A stretch of 17,437 bases of DNA from Thermoanaerobaculales bacterium (GCA_025456385.1 JALOKS010000013.1:1-17437); one strand, 5' to 3'; counted from the stretch's first letter, positions 6,175 to 13,493 are shown. Notes: a model not told the origin generated them from the sequence alone. Translations and numbers: made by a program.

Positions 6175-7650
6175 GTGACCAGGGTCGAGATGACCGAGGC
6201 GCAGCCGATGGTCGCGAAGGCCGGTGACTACCGGCGCTACTGGGAGGAGATGCCCTGCTACCTGTCGGTGCACGACCGGCAGTTCCGGATCGTCGACGGC
6301 AACCGCCGCTTCCGCGCGGACTTCGGCGACCGTATCGGCGAGCACTGCTACCGGGTCTACAAGGGACGGGACGAGGTCTGCCCGAACTGTCCGGTCGAGG
6401 CGACCTTCGCCGACGGCCGCAACCACCCTTCCGAGCAGCTGCTGGTCACCCGCGACGGGCGCGAGGTGCCGGTCATCGTCCACACCACAGCTATCACCGA
6501 CGCTGCCGGCGAGGTGACGGCGGTGATGGAGATGCACACCGACATCGGCGAGGTCAAACGCCTGCAGGGCCTCCTCCAGCGCTCGCAGGAGCGCCTCGCG
6601 CAGCTCTTCGAGGAGGTGCCCTGTTTCATCACTGTGCAGGGACCCGACCGCGTCATCCTGCACGCCAACCGCCGCTTCCGCGAGACCTTCGGCGACCCGG
6701 TCGGCGAGCACTGCTTCAAGATGTACAAGCACCGCGACGAGCAGTGTCTGGTCTGCCCGATGCAGCAGACCTTCGACACCGGCGAGACCCGCGAGCACGA
6801 GGAGATTCTCTTCACCAAGGCGGGCGACAAGCTCAGCGCCCTGTGCACGACCGCCCCGCTGCGCAATCCCGCCGGCGAGGTCGAAGCGGTGATCGAGATG
6901 GGCATCGACATCACCCAGATCCGCGAGCTGCAGTCGCAGCTGGCCTCCATCGGCCTCCTCGTCGGCTCGATCTCGCACGGCATCAAGGGCCTGCTCACCG
7001 GCCTCGACGGCGGCATCTACATGGTCAACTCGGGCTTCGCCAAGGGCAAGCCCGAGCGCGTCGAAAAGGGCTGGGAGATGGTGCAGCGCAACGTGGAGCG
7101 GATCCGCTCCATGGTGCTCGACATCCTCTACTACGCCAAGGACCGCGAGCTGGCGGTGGAGGCGGTCGACCTCGCCGCGATCGTCGCCGAGTTCCGCGAG
7201 GGCCTCGAGAAGAAGGCGAGCGACGCCGACGTCGGTTTGACCGTCGACCTCGGCCACGACCTCGGCACCTTCGAGGGCGACCCGCAGGCCCTGCGGGCGA
7301 TGCTCCTGAACCTGCTCGAGAACTCGCTCGACGCCTGCCGCATGGACAAGGACAAGGACGGGCACGCCATCCGCCTCGCCGTCAGCCGCGCCGAGCCGTG
7401 GATGCGGATCGAGGTCGAGGACAACGGGCTCGGCATGGACCGCGAGACGCGCGAGAAGATCTTCTCCCTGTTCTTCTCCTCCAAGGGCATCAAGGGCACC
7501 GGCCTCGGCCTCTTCATCTCGAACAAGATCGTCGACAAGCACGGCGGCGACATCGTCGTCGAGTCGGAGCCGGGGCGCGGCACCCGTTTCACGGTCAGGC
7601 TGCCGCTGCAGGCGAACCCCAGCATCCGGCCCCAGGACCGGCGGCAATGA
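6175..7650 (+). CDS. Soluble PAS-PAS sensor histidine kinase with paired cysteine motifs
   Basis: A 491-residue kinase without membrane segments. Two PAS domains (about 20-125 and 145-248) are clear duplicates, each with NRRFR, GEHC and HRDE/GRDE-type segments. Both carry four cysteines at identical spacing, C28/C58/C69/C72 and C150/C180/C191/C194 (C-x29-C-x10-C-x2-C-P). The dimerisation/phospho-acceptor helix has H268 in SISHGIKG, unlike the usual HEIRN. The ATPase shows N383 (N box), D416-x-G-x-G (DNGLG), FSLFFSSK and GTGLGLFISNK (441-451). It should autophosphorylate in response to redox state or a bound cofactor and phosphorylate the receivers encoded on either side. The GTG at 6175 is preferred because AGGGAG lies 6 bases upstream; ATG at 6190 is the alternative. 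Its stop overlaps the next ATG (ATGA). Confidence 0.9.
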   Translation: MTRVEMTEAQPMVAKAGDYRRYWEEMPCYLSVHDRQFRIVDGNRRFRADFGDRIGEHCYRVYKGRDEVCPNCPVEATFADGRNHPSEQLLVTRDGREVPVIVHTTAITDAAGEVTAVMEMHTDIGEVKRLQGLLQRSQERLAQLFEEVPCFITVQGPDRVILHANRRFRETFGDPVGEHCFKMYKHRDEQCLVCPMQQTFDTGETREHEEILFTKAGDKLSALCTTAPLRNPAGEVEAVIEMGIDITQIRELQSQLASIGLLVGSISHGIKGLLTGLDGGIYMVNSGFAKGKPERVEKGWEMVQRNVERIRSMVLDILYYAKDRELAVEAVDLAAIVAEFREGLEKKASDADVGLTVDLGHDLGTFEGDPQALRAMLLNLLENSLDACRMDKDKDGHAIRLAVSRAEPWMRIEVEDNGLGMDRETREKIFSLFFSSKGIKGTGLGLFISNKIVDKHGGDIVVESEPGRGTRFTVRLPLQANPSIRPQDRRQ

Positions 7651-8057
7651 GCGAGGGCGAGCCCCGGGTCCTGATCGTCGAGGACGACCCCGACATCGTC
7701 GACTACCTGGCGTCCTTTCTCGAGGACGAGGGCTTCGAGGTCGCGACGGCGAGCCGCTGCTCGGCCGCCTTCGCCATGGTGGAGCGCTTCGAGCCATCGG
7801 TCGTGCTGATCGACGCCTTGCTGCCCGGCAGGTCCGGTCTCGAGCTCCTGGTCAGGCTGCGGCGCGACCCGAGGTGGTCCGAGCTGCCGCTGGTCGTCGT
7901 CACCGGCAACGACAAGCTCCTCGAGGACGACTGCCAGTCCTACCTCGGCGCCCACGACGGGGTGCGCGGCCCGGACGGGGTGCTCGGCAAACCCGTGGAC
8001 CGGACGACGCTGCTGGCGGTGATCGGCAAGCTCCTGAGTGCGCCTGCGGGGGCATGA
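7647..8057 (+). CDS. Stand-alone receiver (REC) protein, last gene of the Hdr-REC operon
   Basis: A 136-residue single-domain response regulator. The acidic pair is D13/D14 (VEDDPD), phospho-acceptor D56 (LIDALLPG), T86 (VVVTG) and K115 (VLGKPVD). Between T86 and K115 there are about seven residues more than in CheY, with a GVRGPDG loop, similar to the receiver encoded at 2096-2479. No output domain follows. Translation is coupled to the kinase by the ATGA overlap, so it is the most likely direct phosphotransfer partner of that kinase, either as a phosphate sink or as an intermediate competing with the receiver fused to the Hdr-like protein. D56 sits in a hydrophobic LID context typical of functional receivers. 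Confidence 0.88.
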   Translation: MSEGEPRVLIVEDDPDIVDYLASFLEDEGFEVATASRCSAAFAMVERFEPSVVLIDALLPGRSGLELLVRLRRDPRWSELPLVVVTGNDKLLEDDCQSYLGAHDGVRGPDGVLGKPVDRTTLLAVIGKLLSAPAGA

Positions 8058-8110
8058 GGCGAGGCCGGCGGGCAGGACCCTGCCGGCTCCGCTGCGGCCG
8101 CACTCGCGGC

Positions 8111-8135
8111 GGCACCCGGCCGCGGCGCCGGTGCC
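8111..8135. terminator. GC-rich hairpin in the convergent gap, possible bidirectional terminator
   Basis: GGCACC (8111-8116) pairs with GGTGCC (8130-8135), extended after a one-base bulge by GGC (8118-8120) with GCC (8127-8129). A second hairpin, GCCCGA-N5-TCGGGC, follows at 8133-8149. Both sit in the 141-base gap where the plus-strand operon and the minus-strand methyltransferase gene converge. No U-tract is present, so terminator function is only suggested by position. Confidence 0.35.
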
Positions 8136-8198
8136 CGAAGGGCTCGGGCCCGCCGGCGGCGGCGGTCAGGTTTCCGTAGGCTCGGCGCCCGCTCCGGT

Positions 8199-8792
8199 TC
8201 AGCCGCCGCCCTTGACGGCGAGGACCTGCACGACGGCAGCCGACCCGCGGTGGTACCTGCCCTCGTCGAGGCTGCGCTCGAGCTCGCGCGCGACCTCGTA
8301 GCGCAGGCCGGGCAGCTCCTGGCGGATGGTGGCCAGGTCCATCAGGAGCTCGCGGCTGCGCGGGCCGCCGGTGCCGAGCTCGAGCTGGCGCGGCGTGAAG
8401 CCCTCGAGCACGAAGGCGCCGTCGGGCGCGAGCCCGCGCAGGCAGCGCTCGTGCAGCGCCGCGCGCTGCACCGGCGGCAGGTGGCAGAAGATCGACACGA
8501 TGCCTGTGAAGCCACCGGGCTCGATGTCGAACTCCGCGAGGTCGGTGAGGATCGTCTCGACGCGCACTCCTCGCTGGTTGGCGAGGGCCCGGGCCTTGGC
8601 GAGGCCCACCCGCGAGGCGTCGACCGCGCACACCTCGTGGCCGCGGCCGGCGAGGAAGACCGCGTTGCGGCCCTCGCCCTCGGCGAGGCAGAGCACCCGA
8701 CCCGGTGGGATCCGGTCCGCCACCGACACCAGGAACTCGTTGGGCTCGGTGCCGTAGGCCCAGCCGGGCTCGGAGAAGCGCTCGTCCCACAT
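8199..8792 (-). CDS. Class I SAM-dependent methyltransferase
   Basis: A 197-residue single-domain methyltransferase. The start MWDERFS...YGTEPNEFL is typical of a widespread bacterial family often annotated as TehB-like or type-11 methyltransferase. The SAM motif I is LCLAEGEGRNAVFLA (34-48), the acidic residue after strand 2 is D58 (AVDAS), and motif III/IV residues lie around CHLPP (103-107). TehB-like proteins methylate thiols or oxyanions, but the substrate here is unknown. The ATG at 8790-8792 has an AAGGA sequence four bases upstream. It stands alone between a converging operon and a 332-base spacer, so it is probably monocistronic. Confidence 0.85.
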   Translation of the reverse strand: MWDERFSEPGWAYGTEPNEFLVSVADRIPPGRVLCLAEGEGRNAVFLAGRGHEVCAVDASRVGLAKARALANQRGVRVETILTDLAEFDIEPGGFTGIVSIFCHLPPVQRAALHERCLRGLAPDGAFVLEGFTPRQLELGTGGPRSRELLMDLATIRQELPGLRYEVARELERSLDEGRYHRGSAAVVQVLAVKGGG

Positions 8793-9124
8793 GTTCCTTG
8801 GAAACCCGGTCGCCTGCGGTTGTGTTCCCGGCGCCGCGCCCCTGCCGCCGGTCTCCGCCCGACGCCCGGGCCGGCTTCCGCTCCGATCGTCGAATCACAG
8901 CTGCAGCGGCAGCGTCAGGGGGCCGCGTCAGTCGGCAGGGTCGGCGACAGCGACCGTGTGCAGGGCTCCGGAGCGCGGCACCGCGGACCTGCGGCCCGTT
9001 CGGCGGGGGGTTGGCCGGAGTGTGCAACCTCGATATTCGAAATTCGACGTCGTCCACTCCTCATCTCAGGGATTCCCGAATGAGCCGGTGGCCTCAACCT
9101 GCGAACGTTCCAACGTGCTAACGT
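8793..9124. other. 332-base spacer without a gene; holds two short AT-rich repeats
   Basis: No convincing coding region, tRNA or RNA gene is visible. It must contain the promoter of the methyltransferase gene (minus strand), but no clear -35/-10 pair stands out. A palindrome-rich ATTCGAAATTCGA (9034-9046) recurs at 16246-16258, and the 8-bp tandem array described separately begins at 9104. Confidence 0.6.
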
Positions 9125-9135
9125 TCAAACGTTCC
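9104..9135. repeat. Four tandem 8-bp units of type AACGTTCN
   Basis: Units start at 9104, 9112, 9120 and 9128, reading AACGTTCC, AACGTGCT, AACGTTCA and AACGTTCC. Three contain the palindrome AACGTT. The array is far more AT-rich than its surroundings. It supplies the last two codons and the stop codon of the small membrane-protein gene on the minus strand. Confidence 0.75.
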
Positions 9136-9514
9136 TGAACATACCCTTCACCGACTCCCGCACCAGTACGATGATGGTGAACACCCCGAGCACGGTGCCC
9201 ACCGGCATGAAGAGGCACTCGACGGCGCCGATGACGAGGCAGAAGGTGTAGCGCGTGCGCGCAGCGAGGCTGCGGCCGGCGAGGACCATGAGCCCGGCAA
9301 GCGTCCATCCGGCGACGATGAAGAAGGCGGCGAAGGCCATGATGCCGATGCCGACCGGGCGCACGCCGGGGTCGCCGTCGCTCAACGCCCCGGTCGCCAT
9401 GCCGAGCCCGACGAAGAAGTGGATGAAGGGGAAGCAGGCGACCAGTGCCGTCATGCCCGCCGCCACGTAGTGGAAGATCGACAGCAGCTTCAGATGCTCG
9501 AGGTCGCGCTCCAT
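9125..9514 (-). CDS. Small integral membrane protein of unknown function
   Basis: A 129-residue hydrophobic protein, probably four membrane-spanning helices (near 12-27, 27-41, 55-80 and 90-118), with a conserved-looking N-terminus ERDLEHLKLLSIFHYV and an internal GD..P loop. I recall similar anonymous proteins in several soil and marine phyla but cannot assign a role. The start is the ATG at 9512-9514 because AGGAGG lies six bases upstream; a longer in-frame version to 9565 has no supporting ribosome site. The C-terminus (RNV) and TGA are made by the tandem AACGTTCN repeat, suggesting that the repeat was inserted at, or expanded into, the gene end. A gap of 47 bases separates it from the GFA-type gene upstream on the same strand. 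Confidence 0.7.
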   Translation of the reverse strand: MERDLEHLKLLSIFHYVAAGMTALVACFPFIHFFVGLGMATGALSDGDPGVRPVGIGIMAFAAFFIVAGWTLAGLMVLAGRSLAARTRYTFCLVIGAVECLFMPVGTVLGVFTIIVLVRESVKGMFRNV

Positions 9515-9561
9515 GGTGTGCCTCCTGCCCTCAGCTACGCGCTCGCCGCGGCGCCATTCCC

Positions 9562-9972
9562 TCACTTCCCCTCGTCGACGGTCGGCAGGGACGAGGGCTC
9601 GGTGAACCAGGGCGCGCGCGAGGCCCAGAAGATGTTGCGGTCGGGCCGCGCCACGGGGTCGTCATCGAGGGTCCCCGCCGGCACCAGGAAGCCCTTGCCG
9701 TTGCGCGACTGCCAGGGCAGCGCCGAGCCGCAGGCCGCGCACCAGCCAGTGCAGTAGTGCTGCGCCGTCGGCAGCTCCCAGCGCCTGACCAGCTCCTCGC
9801 CGCGGGTCCACCGGAACTGCGCCGCCTTGACCAGGATGTTGGCGCTGAAGGCCGAGCCCGAGCTCTTGCGGCAGCGGCTGCAGTGGCAGTGGTGGAAGAA
9901 CACGAAGGGCGGGCTGATCTCGTACCCCACGCCCCCGCACAGGCAGGATCCGCGAAGAGTGCTCTCGGCCAT
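9562..9972 (-). CDS. GFA/CENP-V-family zinc protein
   Basis: A 136-residue protein with the zinc-ligand pattern of the glutathione-dependent formaldehyde-activating (GFA) superfamily: C10-x-C12, C29-x-C31-x2-C34 and C78-x2-C81, with GSCLCGGVGYE at the N-terminus and CAACGSALPW near the end of the beta-fold. Such proteins bind two zinc ions; GFA itself adds glutathione to formaldehyde, but most family members have no proven reaction, and the annotation should stop at the family. The ATG at 9970-9972 has a GGAGGG sequence upstream. Its neighbours, a membrane protein and a CoA-binding protein, give no functional hint. Confidence 0.87.
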   Translation of the reverse strand: MAESTLRGSCLCGGVGYEISPPFVFFHHCHCSRCRKSSGSAFSANILVKAAQFRWTRGEELVRRWELPTAQHYCTGWCAACGSALPWQSRNGKGFLVPAGTLDDDPVARPDRNIFWASRAPWFTEPSSLPTVDEGK

Positions 9973-10036
9973 GGTCGTGCCCTCCGGTGGCGGAATGATC
10001 TCACACCTCGCGAGAAGGCCCGCGGCGTCCGGGCGC

Positions 10037-10495
10037 TCAGCTGCCCGGCTTCGGGAGCTTGCCCAGCAGGCCCCACAGCCAGCGGTGGACGCGGTGGACG
10101 CCGCGCGGGCGGGCGAACATCATGATGCACTCACCGTGGACGGCGTCGATGCCCTGCTCCCGGCAGGTGCGGATGGCGGCCTCGGACTCCGCGCCCTGCT
10201 GCATCCACACCCGGGGGATGCCGGCGGCCAGCGCCTCGCGTACGAGCACCTCGGTCTGCGCCGGCGGCACCACCAGCACCAGGCCGCCGACGGCGCCCGG
10301 CAGGGCGGCCAGCGAAGGATAGGCGCGGAGGCCGCCGACCTCCTCGGCTTCGGGGTGCACGGGAAGGATCTCGTAGCCCTTGGCCGAGAGGTCCTGGAGC
10401 ACGGCGTTGCCGAAGCCCCGCCCGCTGCGCGAGACCCCGGCCAGGGCCAGCCTCTGCTGCGCGAGGAAGGCGTCGATGCTCGCCTGGCTGGTCAC
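10037..10495 (-). CDS. CoA-binding Rossmann-fold protein (YccU type)
   Basis: A 152-residue one-domain protein of the CoA-binding family related to the N-terminal domain of succinyl-CoA synthetase alpha. The first strand and loop read LALAGVSRSGRGFGN (16-30), followed by YEILPVHPEAEEVGG (41-55), VVPPAQT (75-81), VWMQQGAES (97-105) and GECIMMFARP (121-130). The ligand is presumed to be coenzyme A or a nucleotide; the biological role is unknown. The GTG at 10493-10495 is chosen since it overlaps the methyltransferase stop as GTGA and GGAGGAG lies five bases upstream. Translation is therefore coupled to the zinc-finger methyltransferase gene before it. Confidence 0.85.
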   Translation of the reverse strand: MTSQASIDAFLAQQRLALAGVSRSGRGFGNAVLQDLSAKGYEILPVHPEAEEVGGLRAYPSLAALPGAVGGLVLVVPPAQTEVLVREALAAGIPRVWMQQGAESEAAIRTCREQGIDAVHGECIMMFARPRGVHRVHRWLWGLLGKLPKPGS

Positions 10496-11529
10496 GACCA
10501 CTCCTCCGTCTCCTCGATGCTGTCCCGAAACGCGGTCGGTGTCGGCACCGGCATCGGGTGGCAGGTCCCCGAGTCGGGATCGTACATGAAGCGGTAGGAG
10601 CCCGGGTTGCCCTGGCGGGCGAAGGCCTGCCAGCCGCCGCCGTAGTAGGGGCAGTCGTCGTTGAAGCAGACCAGCTGGACGGGGCTCGACCACTCGGTGA
10701 AGGGGGTCTGGGGGACGCGCCATCTCGACAGTCGCTCGCCGCAGTGGGGGCAGCAGACGGTCTCGGCGACCCACCGCCGGCGCGCTCGCGGCTCGTCCGG
10801 CGCGCCGCTGCGGGGCAGCCGCAGGCTCTCGGGAAGCTCGCGGGTCGTCCCGAGCGGGCCGCCCCGGCGGTCGGCGAAGATGGCGACCACGGGGTCGCTT
10901 GGGACTCCGCACCCGGCGTAGCGGTCGCCGGCCGGCCGCGGCTTGCCGCGCGAGAGGAAGAGCCGCGGCTCGGTGAAGCCCCCGCAGCGCGCGAAGTACT
11001 CGCGCACGAGTGCGATCCGCTCCGCCTCGTCGGCCTCGCGCCAGATCCTGACCACCTTGGGCGGGAAGAAGCGGTTGGAGAAGACCACCAGGAAGAGCCC
11101 TCCCGGCCGCAGCACCCGCGCGACCTCGGCGAAGACCTCGATCGGCCGCGTCAGGTAGTCGACCGAGACCGTGCACAGTGCGGCGTCGAAGGCGGAGTCC
11201 GTGAAAGGCAGCCGAGGCTCACGGTTGAGGTCGTGGATCACGCGCTGGCTGAGCGCGGGGTTGGCAGCGAGCTCGCGTTCGTTGAGGCCCAGCCCGACGA
11301 CCCGCCCCGCCCGCAGGGACGACGGCAGGTGGGAGTCCCAGCTCGCCATCAGGTCGAGGACCGCGGGCCCCGGCCCGTCCACCAGGGCGCCGACGAGGTG
11401 TTCGACCGTCGCCAGGGCCGTCGCGTCGAGGTGGCTCACCGGGCGTTCGACCGCGTAGAAAGAGCGGTCGCTGGATTCGTCGTCGCGGGCGAACGAGCCG
11501 CCGGACAGGTCGATGTCAGGGCGTGTCAT
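10492..11529 (-). CDS. SAM methyltransferase fused to a C-terminal ogr/Delta-type zinc finger
   Basis: A 345-residue two-part protein. Residues about 25-155 form a class I methyltransferase-like domain: VLDLMASW (57-64) is motif I without the usual glycine-rich loop, LPFTDSAFDAALC (107-119) precedes DYLTRP (124-129), and VARVLRPGGLFLVVFSNRF (136-154) is a typical type-11 segment. Residues about 255-335 carry a zinc finger, C260-x2-C263 and C288-x4-C293, followed by PYYGGGWQAFARQGNPG and SYRFMYDPDSGTC, matching the ogr/Delta-like finger found as small proteins in other bacteria. The weak SAM loop makes activity uncertain. It overlaps the small upstream ORF by 14 bases and the CoA-binding gene by four, forming a coupled set of three. 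Confidence 0.8.
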   Translation of the reverse strand: MTRPDIDLSGGSFARDDESSDRSFYAVERPVSHLDATALATVEHLVGALVDGPGPAVLDLMASWDSHLPSSLRAGRVVGLGLNERELAANPALSQRVIHDLNREPRLPFTDSAFDAALCTVSVDYLTRPIEVFAEVARVLRPGGLFLVVFSNRFFPPKVVRIWREADEAERIALVREYFARCGGFTEPRLFLSRGKPRPAGDRYAGCGVPSDPVVAIFADRRGGPLGTTRELPESLRLPRSGAPDEPRARRRWVAETVCCPHCGERLSRWRVPQTPFTEWSSPVQLVCFNDDCPYYGGGWQAFARQGNPGSYRFMYDPDSGTCHPMPVPTPTAFRDSIEETEEWS

Positions 11530-11656
11530 CGGCTTTTCCGGAGCGCCGCAGGGCGCCGATCGAGGAGACGAGACCCGAGATCACAGCCGTCATCAGCGCG
11601 GCGATCAGGCCGACCACGGCGACCCCGGCGATGATCTTCACGAGCGTCAGCACCAT
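11516..11656 (-). CDS. Putative 46-residue single-pass membrane peptide
   Basis: A short frame starting ATG-GTG (or GTG at 11653) encodes a strongly hydrophobic helix, roughly residues 4-35 (VKIIAGVAVVGLIAAL then AVISGLV), followed by a charged tail RRSGKADDTP. Third codon positions are almost all G or C as in real genes here. GGAG lies directly upstream, better spaced for the GTG start. It overlaps the methyltransferase gene start by 14 bases, which suggests translational coupling. No family recognised; it may instead be chance. Confidence 0.45.
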   Translation of the reverse strand: MVLTLVKIIAGVAVVGLIAALMTAVISGLVSSIGALRRSGKADDTP

Positions 11657-11806
11657 CACTCCGGAATCAACGCACCGCACCGCGACGCCATTTCCCGGCG
11701 CGCGTCCGTCAGCTCATCTCCGGCATCGAACGGTGCTCTCCACGGGAGCGGAGGCGGGTGCCGGCTCTCCGGAGGGCAGGAGGGTCGCGGCGGCCGCGGC
11801 GGGTGC

Positions 11807-12196
11807 TCAGAACAGGGCGGCGACCAGGGACTCGAAGGCGCCGACCGCAGCCTCGACCAGGCTGCGGTGCCCGGAGCCCGGCGGCCTCGGGTCGGGCAGG
11901 CGCAGGAAGAGGCCGCGGCACGAGGTGCAGCGCATGACGCGGTAACGGCCGATGCGGCCGTTGCGCAGGATGTCGGACTCGCAACGCGGGCAGCGGACGT
12001 GGGCCGACTCGCCGGTGTGCTCGAAGCGCCTGGTTGCAGGCGGGACTCCCTGCAGATGGCCGGAGGCCCCACCAGCCTGCAGCGCCTCGAGCTCACCGCC
12101 GTCGAACCAGGCGCCGGAGCAGGCGGGGCAGAGGTCGAGCCGGACGCCGCCGTGGGCCTCCTCGCTCATCTCTCCCCGGCAACCTGGGCAGATCAC
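11807..12196 (-). CDS. Double zinc-ribbon protein (zf-TFIIB type)
   Basis: From the GTG at 12194-12196 a 129-residue protein with two zinc ribbons: C3-x2-C6 with C23-x2-C26 (CPGCRGEM, LCPACSGAWFDGGELE), and C69-x2-C72 with C90-x2-C93 (CPRCESD, CTSCRGLFLRL). The first matches the zf-TFIIB family, whose GAWFD.GEL segment is diagnostic. The linker is flexible and the tail (110-129) is a short hydrophobic helix. Function unknown; such proteins are thought to bind nucleic acid or protein. The GTG is preferred as a GGGGGG run lies just upstream and the first CxxC then starts at residue 3; an upstream TTG at 12262 would add 22 residues with no domain. A gap of 150 bases with nothing recognisable separates it from the membrane-peptide ORF. 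Confidence 0.78.
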   Translation of the reverse strand: MICPGCRGEMSEEAHGGVRLDLCPACSGAWFDGGELEALQAGGASGHLQGVPPATRRFEHTGESAHVRCPRCESDILRNGRIGRYRVMRCTSCRGLFLRLPDPRPPGSGHRSLVEAAVGAFESLVAALF

Positions 12197-12340
12197 GACC
12201 CCCCCGACGACGCGCGGGCCGTGAGGCCCTGCGGGCCCGCTCGTCGTCCCCGCGCGATGCAACGACAGGATACGACGGATATCAGCCGCGGGTTCGGAGC
12301 GGGGGGCCGGATTCGCGCCCGCGGGGCGCGGCCCCGGGCC

Positions 12341-13030
12341 TCACCCGACGGTCAGCGATCGCCCGTTGTCGCGGGCCGACAGGCGCAGGATGAAGGGCGC
12401 CGCGTGCGCCGCCCACGCGGCCGGGGCCGGGAAGCTCCCGGCCTCCCCGGCCCAGCACGAGCGCAGCATGTCGGTGTCGATGATGCCGGGGTTGAGCGCC
12501 ACCGCGGCGAGGCCCGGCGGCAGCTCCTCGGCGAGAGCCCTCGTCAGGCCCTCGACCGCGAACTTGCTCGCGCAGTAGGGGGCGACCTCCGGGGCCGTGG
12601 AGCGGCCCCAGCCCGAGCTCATGTTGACGACGACGCCGCGGCCGGCCGCGATCATCGCCGGCAGGAACGCGCGGATGAGGTTGGCTGTGCCGCCGACGTT
12701 GACCCGCAGCACCGCGGCGAGCTCCTCCGCCGGGACCTTCCACAACGGCGCGGGGCGGTTCATCACACCGGCGTTGTTGATGATCAGGTCCGGCGCCGGC
12801 AGCTCGGCGAGAGTGGTGCGCGCCCAGGCCTCGACCCGGCCCCAGTCGGCGACGTCGATGACGTCGAAGCGGTGCGGCTCGCCGAAGCCCGCGCGCAGCT
12901 CGGAGACCCCGGCCTCCGAGCGTCCGCAGCCGACCACCGTATGCCCGCGCTCCGCGAGCTCGGCCGCCAGCGCCCGGCCGAGGCCACGGGTGGCGCCGCT
13001 GAGGACGACGACCCGGCCGGCGTCCGCCAC
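12341..13030 (-). CDS. Short-chain dehydrogenase/reductase (SDR)
   Basis: A 229-residue classical SDR. The cofactor motif is SGATRGLG (11-18), followed by D60 region IDVAD, NNAG (85-88), N111, and the catalytic S139, Y152 and K156 in PYCASKFAVEG. PGIIDTDML (181-189) is the usual segment after the sixth strand. R37 after strand 2 (CGRSE) favours NADPH. The substrate is unknown. The GTG start at 13028-13030 lies three bases after the stop of the VOC-protein gene, so the two genes are co-transcribed. The C-terminus ends in GRSLTVG, a common SDR ending, so the gene is complete. Confidence 0.9.
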   Translation of the reverse strand: MADAGRVVVLSGATRGLGRALAAELAERGHTVVGCGRSEAGVSELRAGFGEPHRFDVIDVADWGRVEAWARTTLAELPAPDLIINNAGVMNRPAPLWKVPAEELAAVLRVNVGGTANLIRAFLPAMIAAGRGVVVNMSSGWGRSTAPEVAPYCASKFAVEGLTRALAEELPPGLAAVALNPGIIDTDMLRSCWAGEAGSFPAPAAWAAHAAPFILRLSARDNGRSLTVG

Positions 13031-13033
13031 GGC

Positions 13034-13405
13034 TCAACCCATCGTGAAGGCGTTGAGCTTGTTGCCGTCGAGGTCGCGGAAGTAGCCGCCGTAGAAGCCG
13101 CTGTCGCCGCGTGGGCCGGGCGCGCCCTCGTCGGTTCCGCCGAGCTCGAGCGCCTTGGCGTGGAGCGCGTCGACCTTCGCCCGGCTGTCGACATACAGGG
13201 CGACCATGACCCCGTTGCCGACCGTGGCCGGCCGGCCGTCGAAGGGGGTGAGCACGCCGAGCGCCGGCGCGGTCGGCGAGGTGCCCCATGCGTAACCGCG
13301 CTTGAGCTCCATCAGGCGTTTGGCGCCGATCACCGCCAGCAGCTGGTCGTAGAACGTCGTCGCCGCCGCGAGGTCGTTGGTGCCGAGGGTCACGTAACCG
13401 ATCAT
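13034..13405 (-). CDS. VOC superfamily (glyoxalase/bleomycin-resistance fold) protein
   Basis: A 123-residue protein with the two beta-alpha-beta-beta-beta modules of the vicinal oxygen chelate fold. The N-terminus MIGYVTLGTNDLAAATTFYD and the C-terminal GGYFRDLDGNKLNAF are typical for the group. The usual metal-binding histidine of the first strand is replaced (YVTLG) and no clear His/Glu set is visible, so metal-dependent activity is doubtful. Role unknown; it may bind a small molecule. AAGGAG lies seven bases before the ATG at 13403-13405. It precedes the SDR gene by three bases and follows the unknown 173-residue gene by 88 bases. Confidence 0.85.
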   Translation of the reverse strand: MIGYVTLGTNDLAAATTFYDQLLAVIGAKRLMELKRGYAWGTSPTAPALGVLTPFDGRPATVGNGVMVALYVDSRAKVDALHAKALELGGTDEGAPGPRGDSGFYGGYFRDLDGNKLNAFTMG

Positions 13406-13493
13406 GACGTGCTCCTTGTCCGGTGCGCTCGTTCGGGTCGAGTGGGAAACCGCGGCGGCTCGGCGCCTATTCTCGGTCCGGGAGCCGGCCGCC

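Noticed and set aside
8793..9124. tRNA or small RNA gene in the spacer
   Set aside because: No cloverleaf, no GTTCGANTC-type T-loop and no clear promoter-terminator pair were found by eye.
9104..9135. CRISPR array
   Set aside because: The units are 8 bases long with no spacers between them, so this is a simple tandem repeat.
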